A stretch of 64,000 nucleotides of DNA from Aquilaria yunnanensis. Lineage: Eukaryota; Streptophyta; Magnoliopsida; Malvales; Thymelaeaceae. The notes under the pieces were generated by a model. The model had not been told where the DNA came from. It worked only from the letters and a program-made list of their open reading frames with translations, and searched no databases. The stretch is taken from the NCBI GenBank assembly GCA_039654915.1, contig CM077594.1, positions 33,825,001 through 33,889,000 on the forward strand. The letters run 5' to 3'. Below are positions 10,801 to 24,100 of this stretch, piece after piece (within the stretch, counting starts at the first letter, position 1; each line of letters starts with the position of its first letter). The position numbers and the translations under genes were made by a program.

Positions 10801-13650
10801 TCCTTCACCTCAAAATTCATTCAATTTTTCAAATACAGTCAATTTTTCTTGAAAGATAGGAGAGTTTCGATCATAGAGGTTATAAGGAAATCTCATTAAC
10901 CTCAAACGTTAATCAATTTTTGAAACACAGTCAATCTTCTGCAACGATAGAAGAGTTCCTGTCGTTGAGGTTCTAAGGAAATCTGCTGAACCTTAAACTT
11001 TAATTAATTTTTCAATAACAGTCAATTTTTAATGAACGAGAGCACAGTTCCTGTCGTAGAGGTTCTAAGGAATTCTCCTTAACGTCAAACTTCAATCAAT
11101 TTTTCAAATACAGTCAATTTTTCTTCAACGATAAGAGAGTTTCTATCATAGAGGTTCTAAGGAAATCTTATTAACCTCAAACTCAATCAATTTTTCTTCA
11201 ATAATAGGAGAGTTTCAGTCATAGAGGTTCTAAGGAAATATCCTTAACCTCAAGCTTCAATCAACTTTTCAAACCAAGTCAATTTTCTCGAACGATGGGA
11301 GAGTTCCTGTTGTAGAGATTATAAGGAAATCTCCTCAACCTCAAACTTCAATCAAATTTTCTCCAACAATAGGAGAGTTTCTGACATAGAGGTTCTAAGG
11401 AAATATCCTTAACCTCAAACTTCAATCAATTTTTCAAACACAGTCAACTTTCTCCAACGATAGGAGAGTTCTTGTCGTACAGGTTCTAAGGAAATCTCCT
11501 TAACCTCAAACTTCAATTAATTCTTCAAACACAGTCAATTTTTCTTCAACGAAAGGAGAGTACCTGTCGTGGAGGTTCTATGGAAATCTCCTTAACCTCA
11601 AATTTCAATCAATTTTTCAAACACAGTCAACTTTCTCCAACGATAGGAGAGTTCTTGTCGTACAGGTTCTAAGGAATTCTCATTAACCTCAAACTTCAAT
11701 CAATTTTTCAAACACAGTCAATTTTTCTTCAGCGATAGGAGAGTTCCTGTAGTAGACGTTATAAGGAAATCTCTTTAACCTCAAATATCAAGCAATTTTT
11801 CAAACACAGTCAATTTTATCCTACGACAGGCGAGTTCCTGTCATACAGGTTATAAGGAAATGTCCTAAACCTCAAACTTGAATTAATTTTTCAACCGCAG
11901 TCAATTTTTCTTTAACGTATGAGAGTTCCTATCATTGAGGTTATAAGGAAATCTCCTTAACCTCAAACTTCAATCAGTTTTTCAAACACACTCAAATTTT
12001 TCCTAATGATAGGAGAGTTCCTGTCATAGTGGTTCAAAGGAAATCTCCTTAACCTCAAACATCAATCAATTTTTCAAACACAGTCAATTTTCTCAAACGA
12101 TAGAGGAGTTCCTGTCGTACAGGTTATAAGGAAATCTCCTTAACATCAAACCTCAATCAATTTTTCAAACACAGTCAATTTTCTCTAATGATAAGAGAGT
12201 TCCTGTCGTAGAGGTTCTAAGGAAATCTCCTAAACCACAAACTTTAATCAATTTTTGAAACACAATCAATTTTTCTTCAACGATAGGAGAGTTCCTGTCG
12301 TAGAGGTTATAAGGAAATCTCCTTAACCTCAAACTTCAATCAATTTTTCAAACACAGTCAATTTTCTCAAACGATAGGAAAGTTCCTGTCGTACAGGTTA
12401 TAAGGAAATCTCCTCAATCTCAAACCTCAATCAATTTTTCAAACACAGTCAATTTTCTCTAATGATAAGAGAGTTCCTGTCGTAGAGGTTCTAAGGAAAT
12501 CTCCTAAACCACAAACGTTAATCAATTTTTGAAACACAATCAATTTTTCTTCAACGATAGAAGAGTTCCTGTCGTAGAGGTTATAAGGAAATCTCCTTAA
12601 CCTCAAACTTCAATCAATTTTTCAAACACAGTCAATTTTGTCGAATGATAGGAGAGTTCCTGTCCTAGAGGTTCCAAGGAAATCTCCTTAACCTCAAACA
12701 TCATTCAATTTTTCAAACACAGTCCATTTTTCTCGAACGATAGGAGAGTTCCTGTTATACAGGTTATAAGGAAATCTCCTTAACCTCAAACCTTAATCAA
12801 TTTTTCAAACACAGTCAATTTTCTCCAATGATAAGAGAGTTCCTGTCGTAGAGGTTCTTAGGAAATCTCCTAAACATCAAACTTTAATCAATTTTTCAAA
12901 TACAATCAATTTTTCTTCAACGATAGGAGAGTTCCTGTCGTAAAGGTTCTAAGGAAATCTCCTTAACCTCAAACTTCAATCAATTTTCTCGAACGATAGG
13001 AGAGTTCCTATCGTAGAGGTTCTAAAGAAATCTCCTTAACCTCAAACTTAAATTAATTTTTCAAACAAAGTCAATTTTTCATTAATCATAGGAGAGTTCC
13101 TGTCGTAGAGGTTCAAAGGAAATCGCCTTAACCTCAAACTTAAATCAATTTCTCAAACAAAGTCAATTCTCTCCAACGATAGGAGAATTCCTGTCTTACA
13201 GGTTATACGGAAATGTCCTGAACCTCAAACTTGAATCAATTTTTCAACCACAGTCAATTTTTGTTCAACGATAGGAGAATTCCTGTGGTAGAGGTTATAA
13301 GGAAATCTCTTTTAACCTCAAACTTCAATCAATTTTTCAAACAGAGTCAATTTTTCTCTAACGATGAGAGACTTCGTGTCGTACAGGTTTTAAGGAAATC
13401 TCCTTAACCTCAAACTTCAATCAATTTTTCAAACACAATCATTTTTTCTTCAACGATAGGAGACTACCTGTCGTAGAGGTTATAAGGAAATCTCCTTAAT
13501 CTCAAACATGAGTAAATCTTACAAACATAGTCAATTTTGCTCCAACGATAAGAGAGTTGTTGTCATAGAGGTTATAAGGAAATCTTCTTAACTTCTTAAC
13601 TTCAAACTTCAAACAATTTTTCAAACACAGTCAATTTTTCTCCAACGATA

Positions 13651-13671
13651 GCTGAGTTCCTGTCGTACAGG
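13651..13671. other. Alternative hairpin in the GCTGAG/ACAGG monomer subtype (example)
   Basis: In this subtype GGAGAG is replaced by GCTGAG, which breaks the outer end of the large dyad. The same monomers usually carry ACAGG instead of AGAGG downstream, creating the perfect short hairpin CCTGT-CGT-ACAGG (13659-13671). ACAGG also occurs in monomers with an intact GGAGAG, for example 30212-30224. Confidence 0.7.
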
Positions 13672-15307
13672 TTCTAAGGAAATCTCCTTAACCTCAAACT
13701 TCAATCAATTTTTCAAACACAGTCAATTTTCTCAAACGAAAGAAGTGTTCCTGTCATACAGGTTCTAAGGAAATCTCCTTAACCTCAAACTTTAATCAAT
13801 TTTTTAAACAGAATCAATTTTTCTTCAACAATAGGAAAGCTCCTGTCATAGAGGATATAACGAAATCACTTTAACCTCAAATTTGAATCAAAATTTCAAC
13901 CACAGTTTATTTTTCTTCAACGATAGGAGAGTTCCTGTCGTAGAGGTTATAAGGAAATCTCCTAAACCTCAAACTTTAATTAATTTTTCAAACATAGTCA
14001 ATTTTTCTGCAACGATAGGAGAGGTCTTGTCGTAGAGGTTATAAGGAAATGTCCTTAACCTCAAACTTGAATCAATTTTTCAACCACAGTAAATTTTTCT
14101 TCAACGATAGGAGAGTTCTTGTCGTAGAGGTTATAAGGAAATCTCCTTAATCTCAAACTTCAATCAATTTTTAAAACACAGTCAACTTTCTCCAACGATA
14201 AGAGTGTTCTTGTCGTACAGGTTCTGAGGAAATCTCCTTAACCTCAAACTTGAATCAATTTTTCAAACGCAGTCAATTTTTCTTCAATGATAGGAGAGTA
14301 CCTGTCGTAGAGGTTATAAGGAAAGCACCTTAACCTCAGACTTGAATCAAATTTTCAACTACAGTCAATTTTTCTTCAACGATAGGAGAGTTCCTGTCGT
14401 AGACGTTAGAAGGAAATCTCCTTAACCTCAAACATCAATCAATTTTTCAAACAAAGTCAATTTTGTCCAACGATCGAATTGTTCCTGTCATACAGATTAT
14501 AAGGAAATGTCCTTAACCTCAAACTTGAATCAATTTTTCAACCACAGTCAACTTTTTCTCCAACGATAGGAGAGTTCCTGTCATAGTGGTTCAAAGGAAA
14601 TCTCCTAAACCTCAAACATCAATCAATTTGTCAAACACAGTCAATTTTCTCGAACAATAGGAGAGTTCCTATTGTAGAGGTTCTAAGGAAATCTCCTTAA
14701 CCTCAAACTTCAATCAATTTTTCAAACATAGTCTATTTTTCTCTAACGATAGCTGAGTTCCTGTCATACAGGTTCAAAGGAATCTCCTTAACCTCAAATT
14801 TCTATCAATTTTTCAAACACAGTCAATTTTCTCCAACCATAGGAGAGTTCCTGTCGTACAGGTTCTAAGCAAATCTCCTTAACCTCAAACTTCATTCAAT
14901 TTTTCAAATATAGTCAATTTTTCTTGAACGATAGGAGAGTTTCGATCGTAGATGTTATAAGGAAATCTCCTTAACCTCAAACGTTAATCAATTTTTGAAA
15001 CACAGTCAATCTTCTGCAACGATAGGAGAGTTCCTATCATTGAGGTTCTAAGGAAATCTGCTGAACCTTAAACTTTAATTAATTTTTCAAACATAGTCAA
15101 TTTTTAATGAACGAGAGCACAGTTCCTGTCGTAAAGGTTCTAAGGAATTCTCCTTAACGCCAAACTTCAATCAATTTTTCAAATACAATCAATTTTTCTT
15201 CAACGATAGGAGAGTTTCTATCATAGAAGTTCTAAGGAAATCTCCTTAACCTCAAACTCAATCAATTTTTCTTTAATGATAGGAGAGTTTCAGTCATAGA
15301 GGTTCTA

Positions 15308-18120
15308 AGGAAATATCCTTAACCTCAAACTTCAATCAACTTTTCAAACCAATTCAATTTTCTCGAACGATAGGAGAGTTCCTGTCGTACAGGTTATAAG
15401 GAAATCTCCTTAACCTCAAACTTCAATCAATTTTTCAACCACAATCAATTTTTGTTCAACGATAGGAGACTTCCTGTCGTAGAGGTTATAAGGAAATCTC
15501 CTTAATCTCATACTTGAATAAATCTTCCAAACATAGTCATTTTTGCTCCAACGATAAAAGAGTTCCTGTCGTAGAGGTTATAAGGAAATCTTCTTAACCT
15601 CAAACTTCAAACCATTTTTCAAACACAGTCAATTTTTCTCCAACGATAGCTGAGTTCCTGTCATACAGGTTCTAAGGAAATCTCGTTAATGTCAAACTTC
15701 AATCAATTTTTCAAACGCAGTCAATTTACTCCAACGATAGGAGAGTTCCTGTCGTACAGGTTCTTAGGAAATCTCCTTAACGTCAAACCTCAATCAATTT
15801 TTCAAACACAGTCAATTTTGTCCAACGATAGGACAGTTCCTGTTGTACAGATTCTAAGGAAATCTCCTCAACCTCAAACTTCAATCAACTTTTCAAACCA
15901 AGTCAATTTTCTCCAACGGTAGGAGAGTTCCTGTTGTAGACATTCTAGGGAAATCTCCTCAACCTCAAACTTCACTCAACTTTTCAAACACAGTCAATTT
16001 TCTCAAATGATAGGAGTGTTCCTGTTGTAGAGATTCTAAGTAAATCTCCTGAATCTCAAACTTCAATCAATTTTTCAAAGATAGACAATTTTTCTCCAAC
16101 GATAGCTGAGTTCCTGTCGTACAGATTCTAAGGAAATCTCCTTAACCTCAACTTCAATCAATTTTTCAAACACAGTCAATTTTCTCCAACGGAAGAAGAG
16201 TTCCTGTCGTACAGGTTCTAAGGAAATCTCCTTAACCTAAAACCACAATCAATTTTTCAAACACAGTCAATTTTGTCCAACGAAAGGAGAGTTCCTGTTG
16301 TAGAGAATCTAAGGAAACCTCCTTAACCTCAAACTTCAATCAACTTTTCAAACCAAGTCAATTTTCTCGAACGATAGGAGAGTTCCTGTTGTAGAGATTC
16401 TAAGGAAATCTCCACAACCTGAAACTTCAATCAAATTTTCTCAAACAATAGGAGACTTCCTGTCGTAGAGGTTCTAAGGAAATCTCGTTAACCTCAAACA
16501 TCAATCAATTTTTCAAACACAGTCAGCTTTCTCCAACGATTGGAGAGTTCCTGTCATACAGGTTATAAGGAAATCTCCTTAATCTCAAACCTCAATCAAT
16601 TGTTCAAACATAGTCAATTTTCTTCAACGATGGGAGAGTTCCTGTCTTAGAGGTTCTAAGGAAATCTCCTGAAACTCAAACTTCACTCAATTTTTAAAAC
16701 ACAGTCAATTTTTCTTCAATGATAGGAGAGTTCCTATCGTAGAGGTTCTAAGGAAATCTCCTTAACCTCAAACTTCAATCAATTTTTCAAACACAGCCAA
16801 TTCTCTGCAACAATAGGAGAGTTCCTGTCTTACAGGTTATACCGAAATGTCCTTAACCTCAAACTTGAATCAATTTTTCAACCACAGTCAATTTTTCTTC
16901 AACAATAGGAGAATTCTTGTGGTAGAGGTTATAAGGAAATCTCCTTAACCTCAAACTTCAATCAATTTTTCAAACACAGTCAATTTTTCTTCAACGATAG
17001 GAGACGTCCTGTCGTAAAGGTTGTAAAGAAATCTCCTTAACCTCAAACTTGAATCAATCTTCGAAACATAGTCAATTTTGCTCCAATGATAGGAGAGTTC
17101 CTGTCATAGAGGTTATAAGGAAATTTTCTTAACCTCAAACTTTAATCACTTTTTCAAACACAGTCAATTTTTCTCCAACTATAGCTGAGTTCCTGTCGTA
17201 CAGGTTCTAAGAAATCTCCTTAACCTTAAACTTCAATCAATTTTTCAAACGCAGTCAATTTTCTCCAACGATAGGAGAGTTCCTGTCGTACATGTTCTTA
17301 GGAAATCTCCTTAACCTCAAACCTCAATCAATTTTTCAAACTCAATCAATTTTCTCCAACGATAGGAGAGTTCCTGTTGTACAGATTCTTAGGAAATCTC
17401 CTTAATCTCAAACCTCAATTAATTTTTCAAACACAGTCAATTTTATCCAATGATAGGAGAGTTCCTGTTGTAGAGATTCTAAGGAATCTCCTCAACCTCA
17501 AACTTCAATCAACTTTTCAAACCAAGTCAATTTTCCCCAACGATAGGAGAGTTCCTGTTGTAGACATTCTAAGGAAACCTCCTCAACCTCAAACTTCAAT
17601 CAACTTTTCAAACACAGTCAATTTTCTCGAACGATAGGAAAGTTCCTGTTCTAGAGATTCTAAGGAAATCTCCTCAATCTCAAACTTCAATCAAATTTTC
17701 GAAGACAGTCAATTTTTCTCCAACGATAGCTGAGTTATTGTTGTACAGGTTCTAAGGAAATCTCCTTAACCTCAAACTTCAATCAATTTTTCAAACACAG
17801 TCAATTTTCTACAACGAAAGAAGAGTTCCTGTCGTACAAGTTCTAAGGAAATCTCCTTAACCTCAAATCACAATCAATTTTTCAAACACAGTCAATTTTG
17901 TCCAACGAAAGGAGACTTCCTGTTGTAGAGATTATAAGGAAATCTCCTTAACCTCAAACCTCAATCAACTTTTCAAACCAACGATAGGAGAGCTCCTGTT
18001 GTAGAGATTCTAAGGAAATCTCCTCAACCTCAAACTGCAATCAATTTTTCTCCATCAATAGGAGAGTTCCTGTCGTAGAGGTTATAAGGAAATCTCCTTA
18101 ACCTCAAACTTCAATCAATT
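15308..18120. repeat. Irregular satellite stretch without a clear higher-order period
   Basis: Ordinary 91-bp monomers in mixed order. Monomers of the GCTGAG subtype (near 15650, 16100, 17180 and 17730) and of the GTTGTAGAGATTCT subtype are frequent. One monomer near 17970-17995 has lost its TCAATTTT block, so AAACCAACGATAGG is joined directly. No gene or foreign element is visible. Confidence 0.75.
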
Positions 18121-21100
18121 TTTCAAACACAGTCAACTTTCTCCAACGATAGGAGGGTTCTTGTCGTACAGGTTCTAAGGAAATCTCCTTAACCTCAAAC
18201 TTTAACCAATTTTTCAGGCACAGTCAATTTTTCTTGAACAATAGGAGAGTTCCTGTTGTAGAGGTTATAAGGAAATCCCCTTAACCTCAAACTTGAATCA
18301 AATTTTCAACCACAGTCAATTTTTCTTCAATGATAAGAGAGTTCCTGTCATAGAGGTTATAAGGAAATCTCCTTAACCTCAAACTTTAAACAATTTTTCA
18401 AACACAGTCAATTTTTCTGCAACAATAGGAGAGTCCCTGCCGTAGAGGTTATAAGGAAATGTCCTTAACCTCAAACGTCAATCAATTTTTCAAACACAGT
18501 CAATTTTTCTTCAACAATAGGAGAGTTCCTGTCGTAGAGGTTATAAGGAAATCACCTTAACCCCAAACTTGAATCAAATTGTCAACCACAGTCAATTTTT
18601 CTTCAACGATAGGAAAGTTCTTGTCGTAGAGGTTATAAGGAAATCTCCTTAACCTCAAACCTCAATCAATTTTTCAAATACAGTCAATTTTCTCCAACGA
18701 TAGGAGAGTTCTTGTCGTACAGGTTATAAGGAAATCTGCTTAACCTCAAACGTCAATCAATTTTTCAAACACAGTCAATTTTTCTTCAATAATAGGAGAG
18801 TTCCTGTCGTTGAGGTTATAAGGAAATCACCTTAACCTCAAACATGAATCAAATTTTCAACCACAGTCAATTTTTCTTCAACGATAGGAAAGTTCTTGTC
18901 GTAGAGGTTATAAGGAAATCTCCTTAACCTCAAACCTCAATCAATTTTTCAAATACAGTCAATTTTCTCCAACGCTAGGAGAGTTCTTGTCGTACAGGTT
19001 ATAAGGAAATCTGCTTAACCTCAAACCTCAATCAATTTTTCAAATACAGTCAATTTTTCTTGAATGATAGGAGAGTTCCGAACATAGAGGTTATAAGGAA
19101 ATCTCTTTAATCTCAAACGTTAATCAATTTTTGACACACAGTCAATCTTCTGCATTGATAGGAGAGTTTCTGTCGTAGAGGTTCTAAGGAAATCTCCTGA
19201 ACCTTAAACTTCAATCAATTTTTCAAACATAGTCAATTTTTAATGAACGAGAAGACGGTTCCTGTCACACAGGTTCTAAGGAAATCTCCTTAACGTTAAT
19301 CTTCAATCAGTTTTTCAAATACTGTCAATTTTTCTTCAACGAAAGGAGACTTTCTATCATAGAGGTTCTAAGGAAATCTCCTTAAACTCAAACTCGATCA
19401 ATTTTTCTTCAATGATTGGAAAGTTCCTGTCATAGAGGTTCTAACGAAATCTCCTTAATCTCAAACTTCAATCAACTTTTCAAACAAAGTCAATTTTCTC
19501 GAACGATAGCAGAGTTCCTGTTGTAGAGATTCTAAGAAAATCTCCTCAACCTCAAACTTTAATCAATTTTTCTCCAACAATAGGAGAGTTCCTGTCGTTG
19601 AGGTTATAAGGAAATCACCTTAACCTCAAACATGAATCAAATTTTCAACCACAGTCAATTTTTCTTCAACGATAGGAAAGTTCTTGTCGTAGAGGTTATA
19701 AGGAAATCTCCTTAACCTCAAACCTCAATCAATTTTTCAAATACAGTCAATTTTCTCCAACGCTAGGAGAGTTCTTGTCGTACAGGTTATAAGGAAATCT
19801 GCTTAACCTCAAACCTCAATCAATTTTTCAAATACAGTCAATTTTTCTTGAATGATAGGAGAGTTCCGAACATAGAGGTTATAAGGAAATCTCCTTAATC
19901 TCAAACGTTAATCAATTTTTGACACACAGTCAATCTTCCGCATTGATAGGAGAGTTTCTGTCGTAGAGGTTCTAAGGAAATCTCCTGAACCTTAAACTTC
20001 AATCAATTTTTCAAACAGAGTCAATTTTTAATGAACGAGAAGACGGTTCCTGTCAAACAGGTTCTAAGGAAATCTCCTTAACGTTAATCTTCAATCAGTT
20101 TTTCAAATACTGTCAATTTTTCTTCAACGAAAGGAGACTTTCTATCATAGAGGTTCTAAGGAAATCTCCTTAAACTCAAACTCGATCAATTTTTCTTCAA
20201 TGATTGGAAAGTTCCTGTCATAGAGGTTCTAACGAAATCTCCTTAATCTCAAACTTCAATCAACTTTTCAAACAAAGTCAATTTTCTCGAACGATAGCAG
20301 AGTTCCTGTTGTAGAGATTCTAAGAAAATCTCCTCAACCTCAAACTTTAATCAATTTTTCTCCAACAATAGGAGAGTTCCTGTCGTAGAGGTTCTAGCGA
20401 AACCTCCATAACCTCAAACTTCAATCAATTTTTCAAACACAGTCAATTTTGTCGAACGATCGGAGAGTTCCTGTCGTACAGGTGGTAAGAAAATCTCCTG
20501 AACTTCAAACTTCAATTAATTTTTCAAACACAGTCAATTTTCTCTAACGATCGGAGATTTTCTGTCGTACAGGTTCTAAGGAAATGTCCTTAACCTCAAA
20601 CTTCAATCAATTTTTCAAACACAGTTAATTTTTCTTCAACAATAGGAGAGTTCCTGTCGTAGAGGTTATAAGGAAATCACCTGAACCTTAAACTTCAATC
20701 AATTTTTCAAGAACAGTTAATTTTCTCAAACGATAGGAGAGTTCCTCTCCTAGAGGTTCTAAGGAAATCTCCTTAACCTCAAACTTTAATCAATTTTTCA
20801 AACGGAGTCAATTTTTGGGAATGATAGGAGAGTTCCTGTCATAGAGGTTCTAAGGAAATTGCCTTAACCTCAAACTTCAATCAATTTTTCCAACACAGTC
20901 AATTTTCTCCAACAATAGGAGAGTTCCTGTCGTAGAGGTTCTAAGGAAATCTCCTCAACCACAAACTTCAATCAAATTTTCAAACACAGTCAATTTTGTC
21001 CAACGATCAGAGAGTTCCTGTCGTAGAAGTTCTAAGGAAATCTCCTTAACTTCAAACTTCAATCAATATTCAAACACAGTCAATTTTTCTCCAACGATAG

Positions 21101-24100
21101 CTGAGTTCCTGTAGTGCAGGTTCTAAGGAAATCTCCTTAACCTCAAACTTTAATCAATTTTTCAAACACAGTCAATTTTTCTTCAACAATAGGAGAGTTC
21201 GTGTCGTAGAGGTTATAAGGAAATCACCTTAACCTTAAACCTCAATCAATTTTTCAAACACAGTCAATTTTCGCAAACGATAGGAGAGTTCCTATCATAG
21301 AGGTTCTAAAGAAATCTCCTTAACCTTAAACATTTATTAATTTTTCAAACGTAGTCAATTTTTTAGAACGATAGGAGAGTTCCTGTCGTAGAGGCTCTAA
21401 GGAAATCGCCTTACCTTCAAACTTCAATCAATTTTTCCAACACAGTCAATTTTCTCCAACAATAGGAGAGCTCCTGTCGTAGAGGTTTTAAGGAAATCTC
21501 CTTATCCTCAAACTTCATTCAATTTTTCTGACACAGTTAATTTTGTCCAACGATCGAAGAGTTCCTGTCGTACAGGTTCTAAGAAAATCTCCTTAACCTC
21601 AAACTTCAATCAATTTTTTAAACATAGTCAATTTTTCTCCAACGATAACTGAGTTCCTGTCGTACAGGTTCTAAGGAAATCTCCTAAACCTCAAACTTTA
21701 ATCAATCTTTCAAACGCAGTCAATTTTTTGGAACGATAGGAGGGTTCCTGTCGTAGAGGTTCTAAGAAAATCTGCTTAACATTAAACTTCAATTAATTTT
21801 TCAAACACAGTCAATTTTGTCCAACGATCGGAGAGTTCTTGTCGTCGAGGTTCTAAGGAAATCTCCTTAACCTCAAACTTCAATTAATTTTTCAAACACA
21901 GTCAATTTTGTCCAACGATCGGAGAGTTCCTATCGTACATGTTCTAAGGAAATCTCCTTAACCTCAAATTTTAATCAATTTTTCAAACACAGTAAATTTT
22001 GTCCAACGATCGGAGCATTCCTGTCGTACAGGTTCTAAGGAAATCTCCTTAACCTCAAACTTTAATTAATTTTTCATACGCAGTCAATTTTTTGGAACGA
22101 TAGGAGAGCTTCTATCGTAGAGGTTCTAAGGAAATCTCTTTAACCTCAAACTTCAATCAATTTTTCCAACACAGTCAATTTTCTCCAACGATAGGAGAGC
22201 TCCTGTCGTAGAGGTTCTGAGGAAATCTCCTTAACCTCAAACTTCAATCAATTTTTGAAAAACAGTCAATTTTCTCAAACGATAGGAAAGTTCCTGTCAT
22301 CGAGATTCTAAGGAAATCTCCTTAACCTCAAACTTCTATCAATTTTTCAAACACAGTCAATTTTCTGTAATGATAGGAGAGTTCCTGTCGTACAGGTTAT
22401 AAGGAAATGTCCTTAACCTCAGACTTGAATCAATTTTTCAACTACAGTTAATTTTTCTTTAACGATAAGAGAGTTCTTGTCGTAGAGGTTATAAGGAAAT
22501 CTCTTTTAACCTTAAACTTTAACCAATTTTTCAAACACAGTCAATTTGTCTTCAACGATAGGAGAGTTCCTGTCGTAGAGGTTCTAAGGAAATCTCCTTA
22601 ACCTCAAACTTCACTCAATTGTTCAAACACAGTCAATTTTCTCGAACGATAGGAGAGTTCCTGTCGTAGAGGTTCTAAGGAAATCTCCTTAACCTCAGAC
22701 GTCAATCAATTTTTCAAATAGAGTCAATTTTTCTCCAACGATAGCTGAGTTCCTGTCATACAGGTTCTAAGGAAATCTCCTTAACCTCAAAATTCAATCA
22801 ATTTTTCAACCACCGTTGATTTTCTCCAACGATCAGAGAGTTCCTGTCGTACAGGTCATAAGGAAATCTCCTTCCCTCAAACTTTAATCAATTTTCCAAA
22901 CACAGGCAATTTTCTCGAACGATAGGAGAGTTCTTGTCGTAAAGGTTCTAAGGAAATCTCCTTAACCTCAAACGTCAATCAATTTTTCAAACAAAGTCAA
23001 TTTTTCTCCAACAATAGCTGAGTTCCTGTCGTACAGGTTCTAAGGAAATCTCCTTGACCTCAAACTTCAATCAATTTTTCAAACACAGTTAATTTTGTCC
23101 AATGATCGGAGAGTTCCTGTCGTACAGGTTCTAAGGAAATCTCCTTAACCTCAAACTTTAATTAATTTTTCAAACGCAGTCAATTTTTTGGAACGATAGG
23201 AGAGTTCCTGTCATAGAGGTTCTAAGGAAATCTCTTTAACCTCAAACTTCAATCAATTTTTCCAACACAGTCAATTTTCTCCAACGATAGGAGAGCTCCT
23301 GTCGTAGAGGTTCTGAGGAAATCTCCTTAACCTCAAACGTCAATCAATTTTTCAAAAACAGTCAATTTTCTCAAACGATATGAGAATTCCTGTCATAGAG
23401 ATTCTAAGGAAATCTCCTTAACCTTAAACTTCAATCAATTTTTCAAACACAGTCAATTTTCTGCAACGATAGGAGAGTTCCTGTCGCAGAGGTTCTAAGG
23501 AAATCACCTTAACCTCAAACTTCAGTCAATTTTTCCAACACAGTCAATTTTCTCCAACAATAGGAGAGTTCCTGTCGTATAGGTTCTAAGGAAATCTCCT
23601 CAACCACAAACTTCAATCAAATTTTCAAACACTGTCAATTTTGTCCAACGATCAGAGAGTTCCTGTCGTAAAAGTTCTAAGGAAATCTCCTTAACCTCAA
23701 ACTTCAATCAATTTTTCAAACACAGTCAACTTTCTCCAACGATAGGAGAGTTCTTGTCGTACAGGTTCTAAGGAAATCTCCTTAACCTCAAACTTTAACC
23801 AATTTTTCAGGCACAGTCAATTTTTCTTGAACAATAGGAGAGTTCCTGTTGTAGAGGTTATAAGGAAATCACCTTAACCTCGAACTTGAATCAAATTTTC
23901 AACCACAGTCAATTTTTCTTCAACGATAGGAGAGTTCCTGTCGTAGAGGTTATAAGGAAATCTCCTTAACCTCAAACTTTAAACAATTTTTCGAACACAG
24001 TCAATTTGTCTGCAACGATAGGAGAGTTCCTGCCGTAGAGGTTATAAGGAAATGTCCTTAACCTCAAACGTCAATCAATTTTTCAAACACAGTCAATTTT

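Larger units (their letters stand above)
3418..15307. repeat. Higher-order repeat block A, period about 3.06 kb
   Basis: A landmark containing TTTCAGTCATAGAGG followed by AAGGAAATATCC recurs at 6747, 9807, 11233 and 15308; the first unit starts at its AAGGAAATATCC part at 3431. Spacings are 3316, 3060, 1426 and 4075 bp. The first unit is longer partly because of an internal 274-bp duplication. The third lacks about 1.6 kb, joined near 10460-10580. The fourth matches block A until about 13490 and then is rearranged. Corresponding stretches of units one and two differ at only a few per cent of positions by eye, much less than neighbouring monomers differ from each other. Confidence 0.88.

Noticed and set aside
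15689..15922. 77-codon ORF in satellite
   Set aside because: Its protein is simply translated monomers with a frame preserved by local indels; the 91-bp period normally shifts frame at every unit.
17377..17637. 86-codon ORF in satellite, with internal protein repeats
   Set aside because: The repeated RFLGNLLN/ILRN-type peptides are the satellite monomer read in one frame; no start context or conservation supports a gene.
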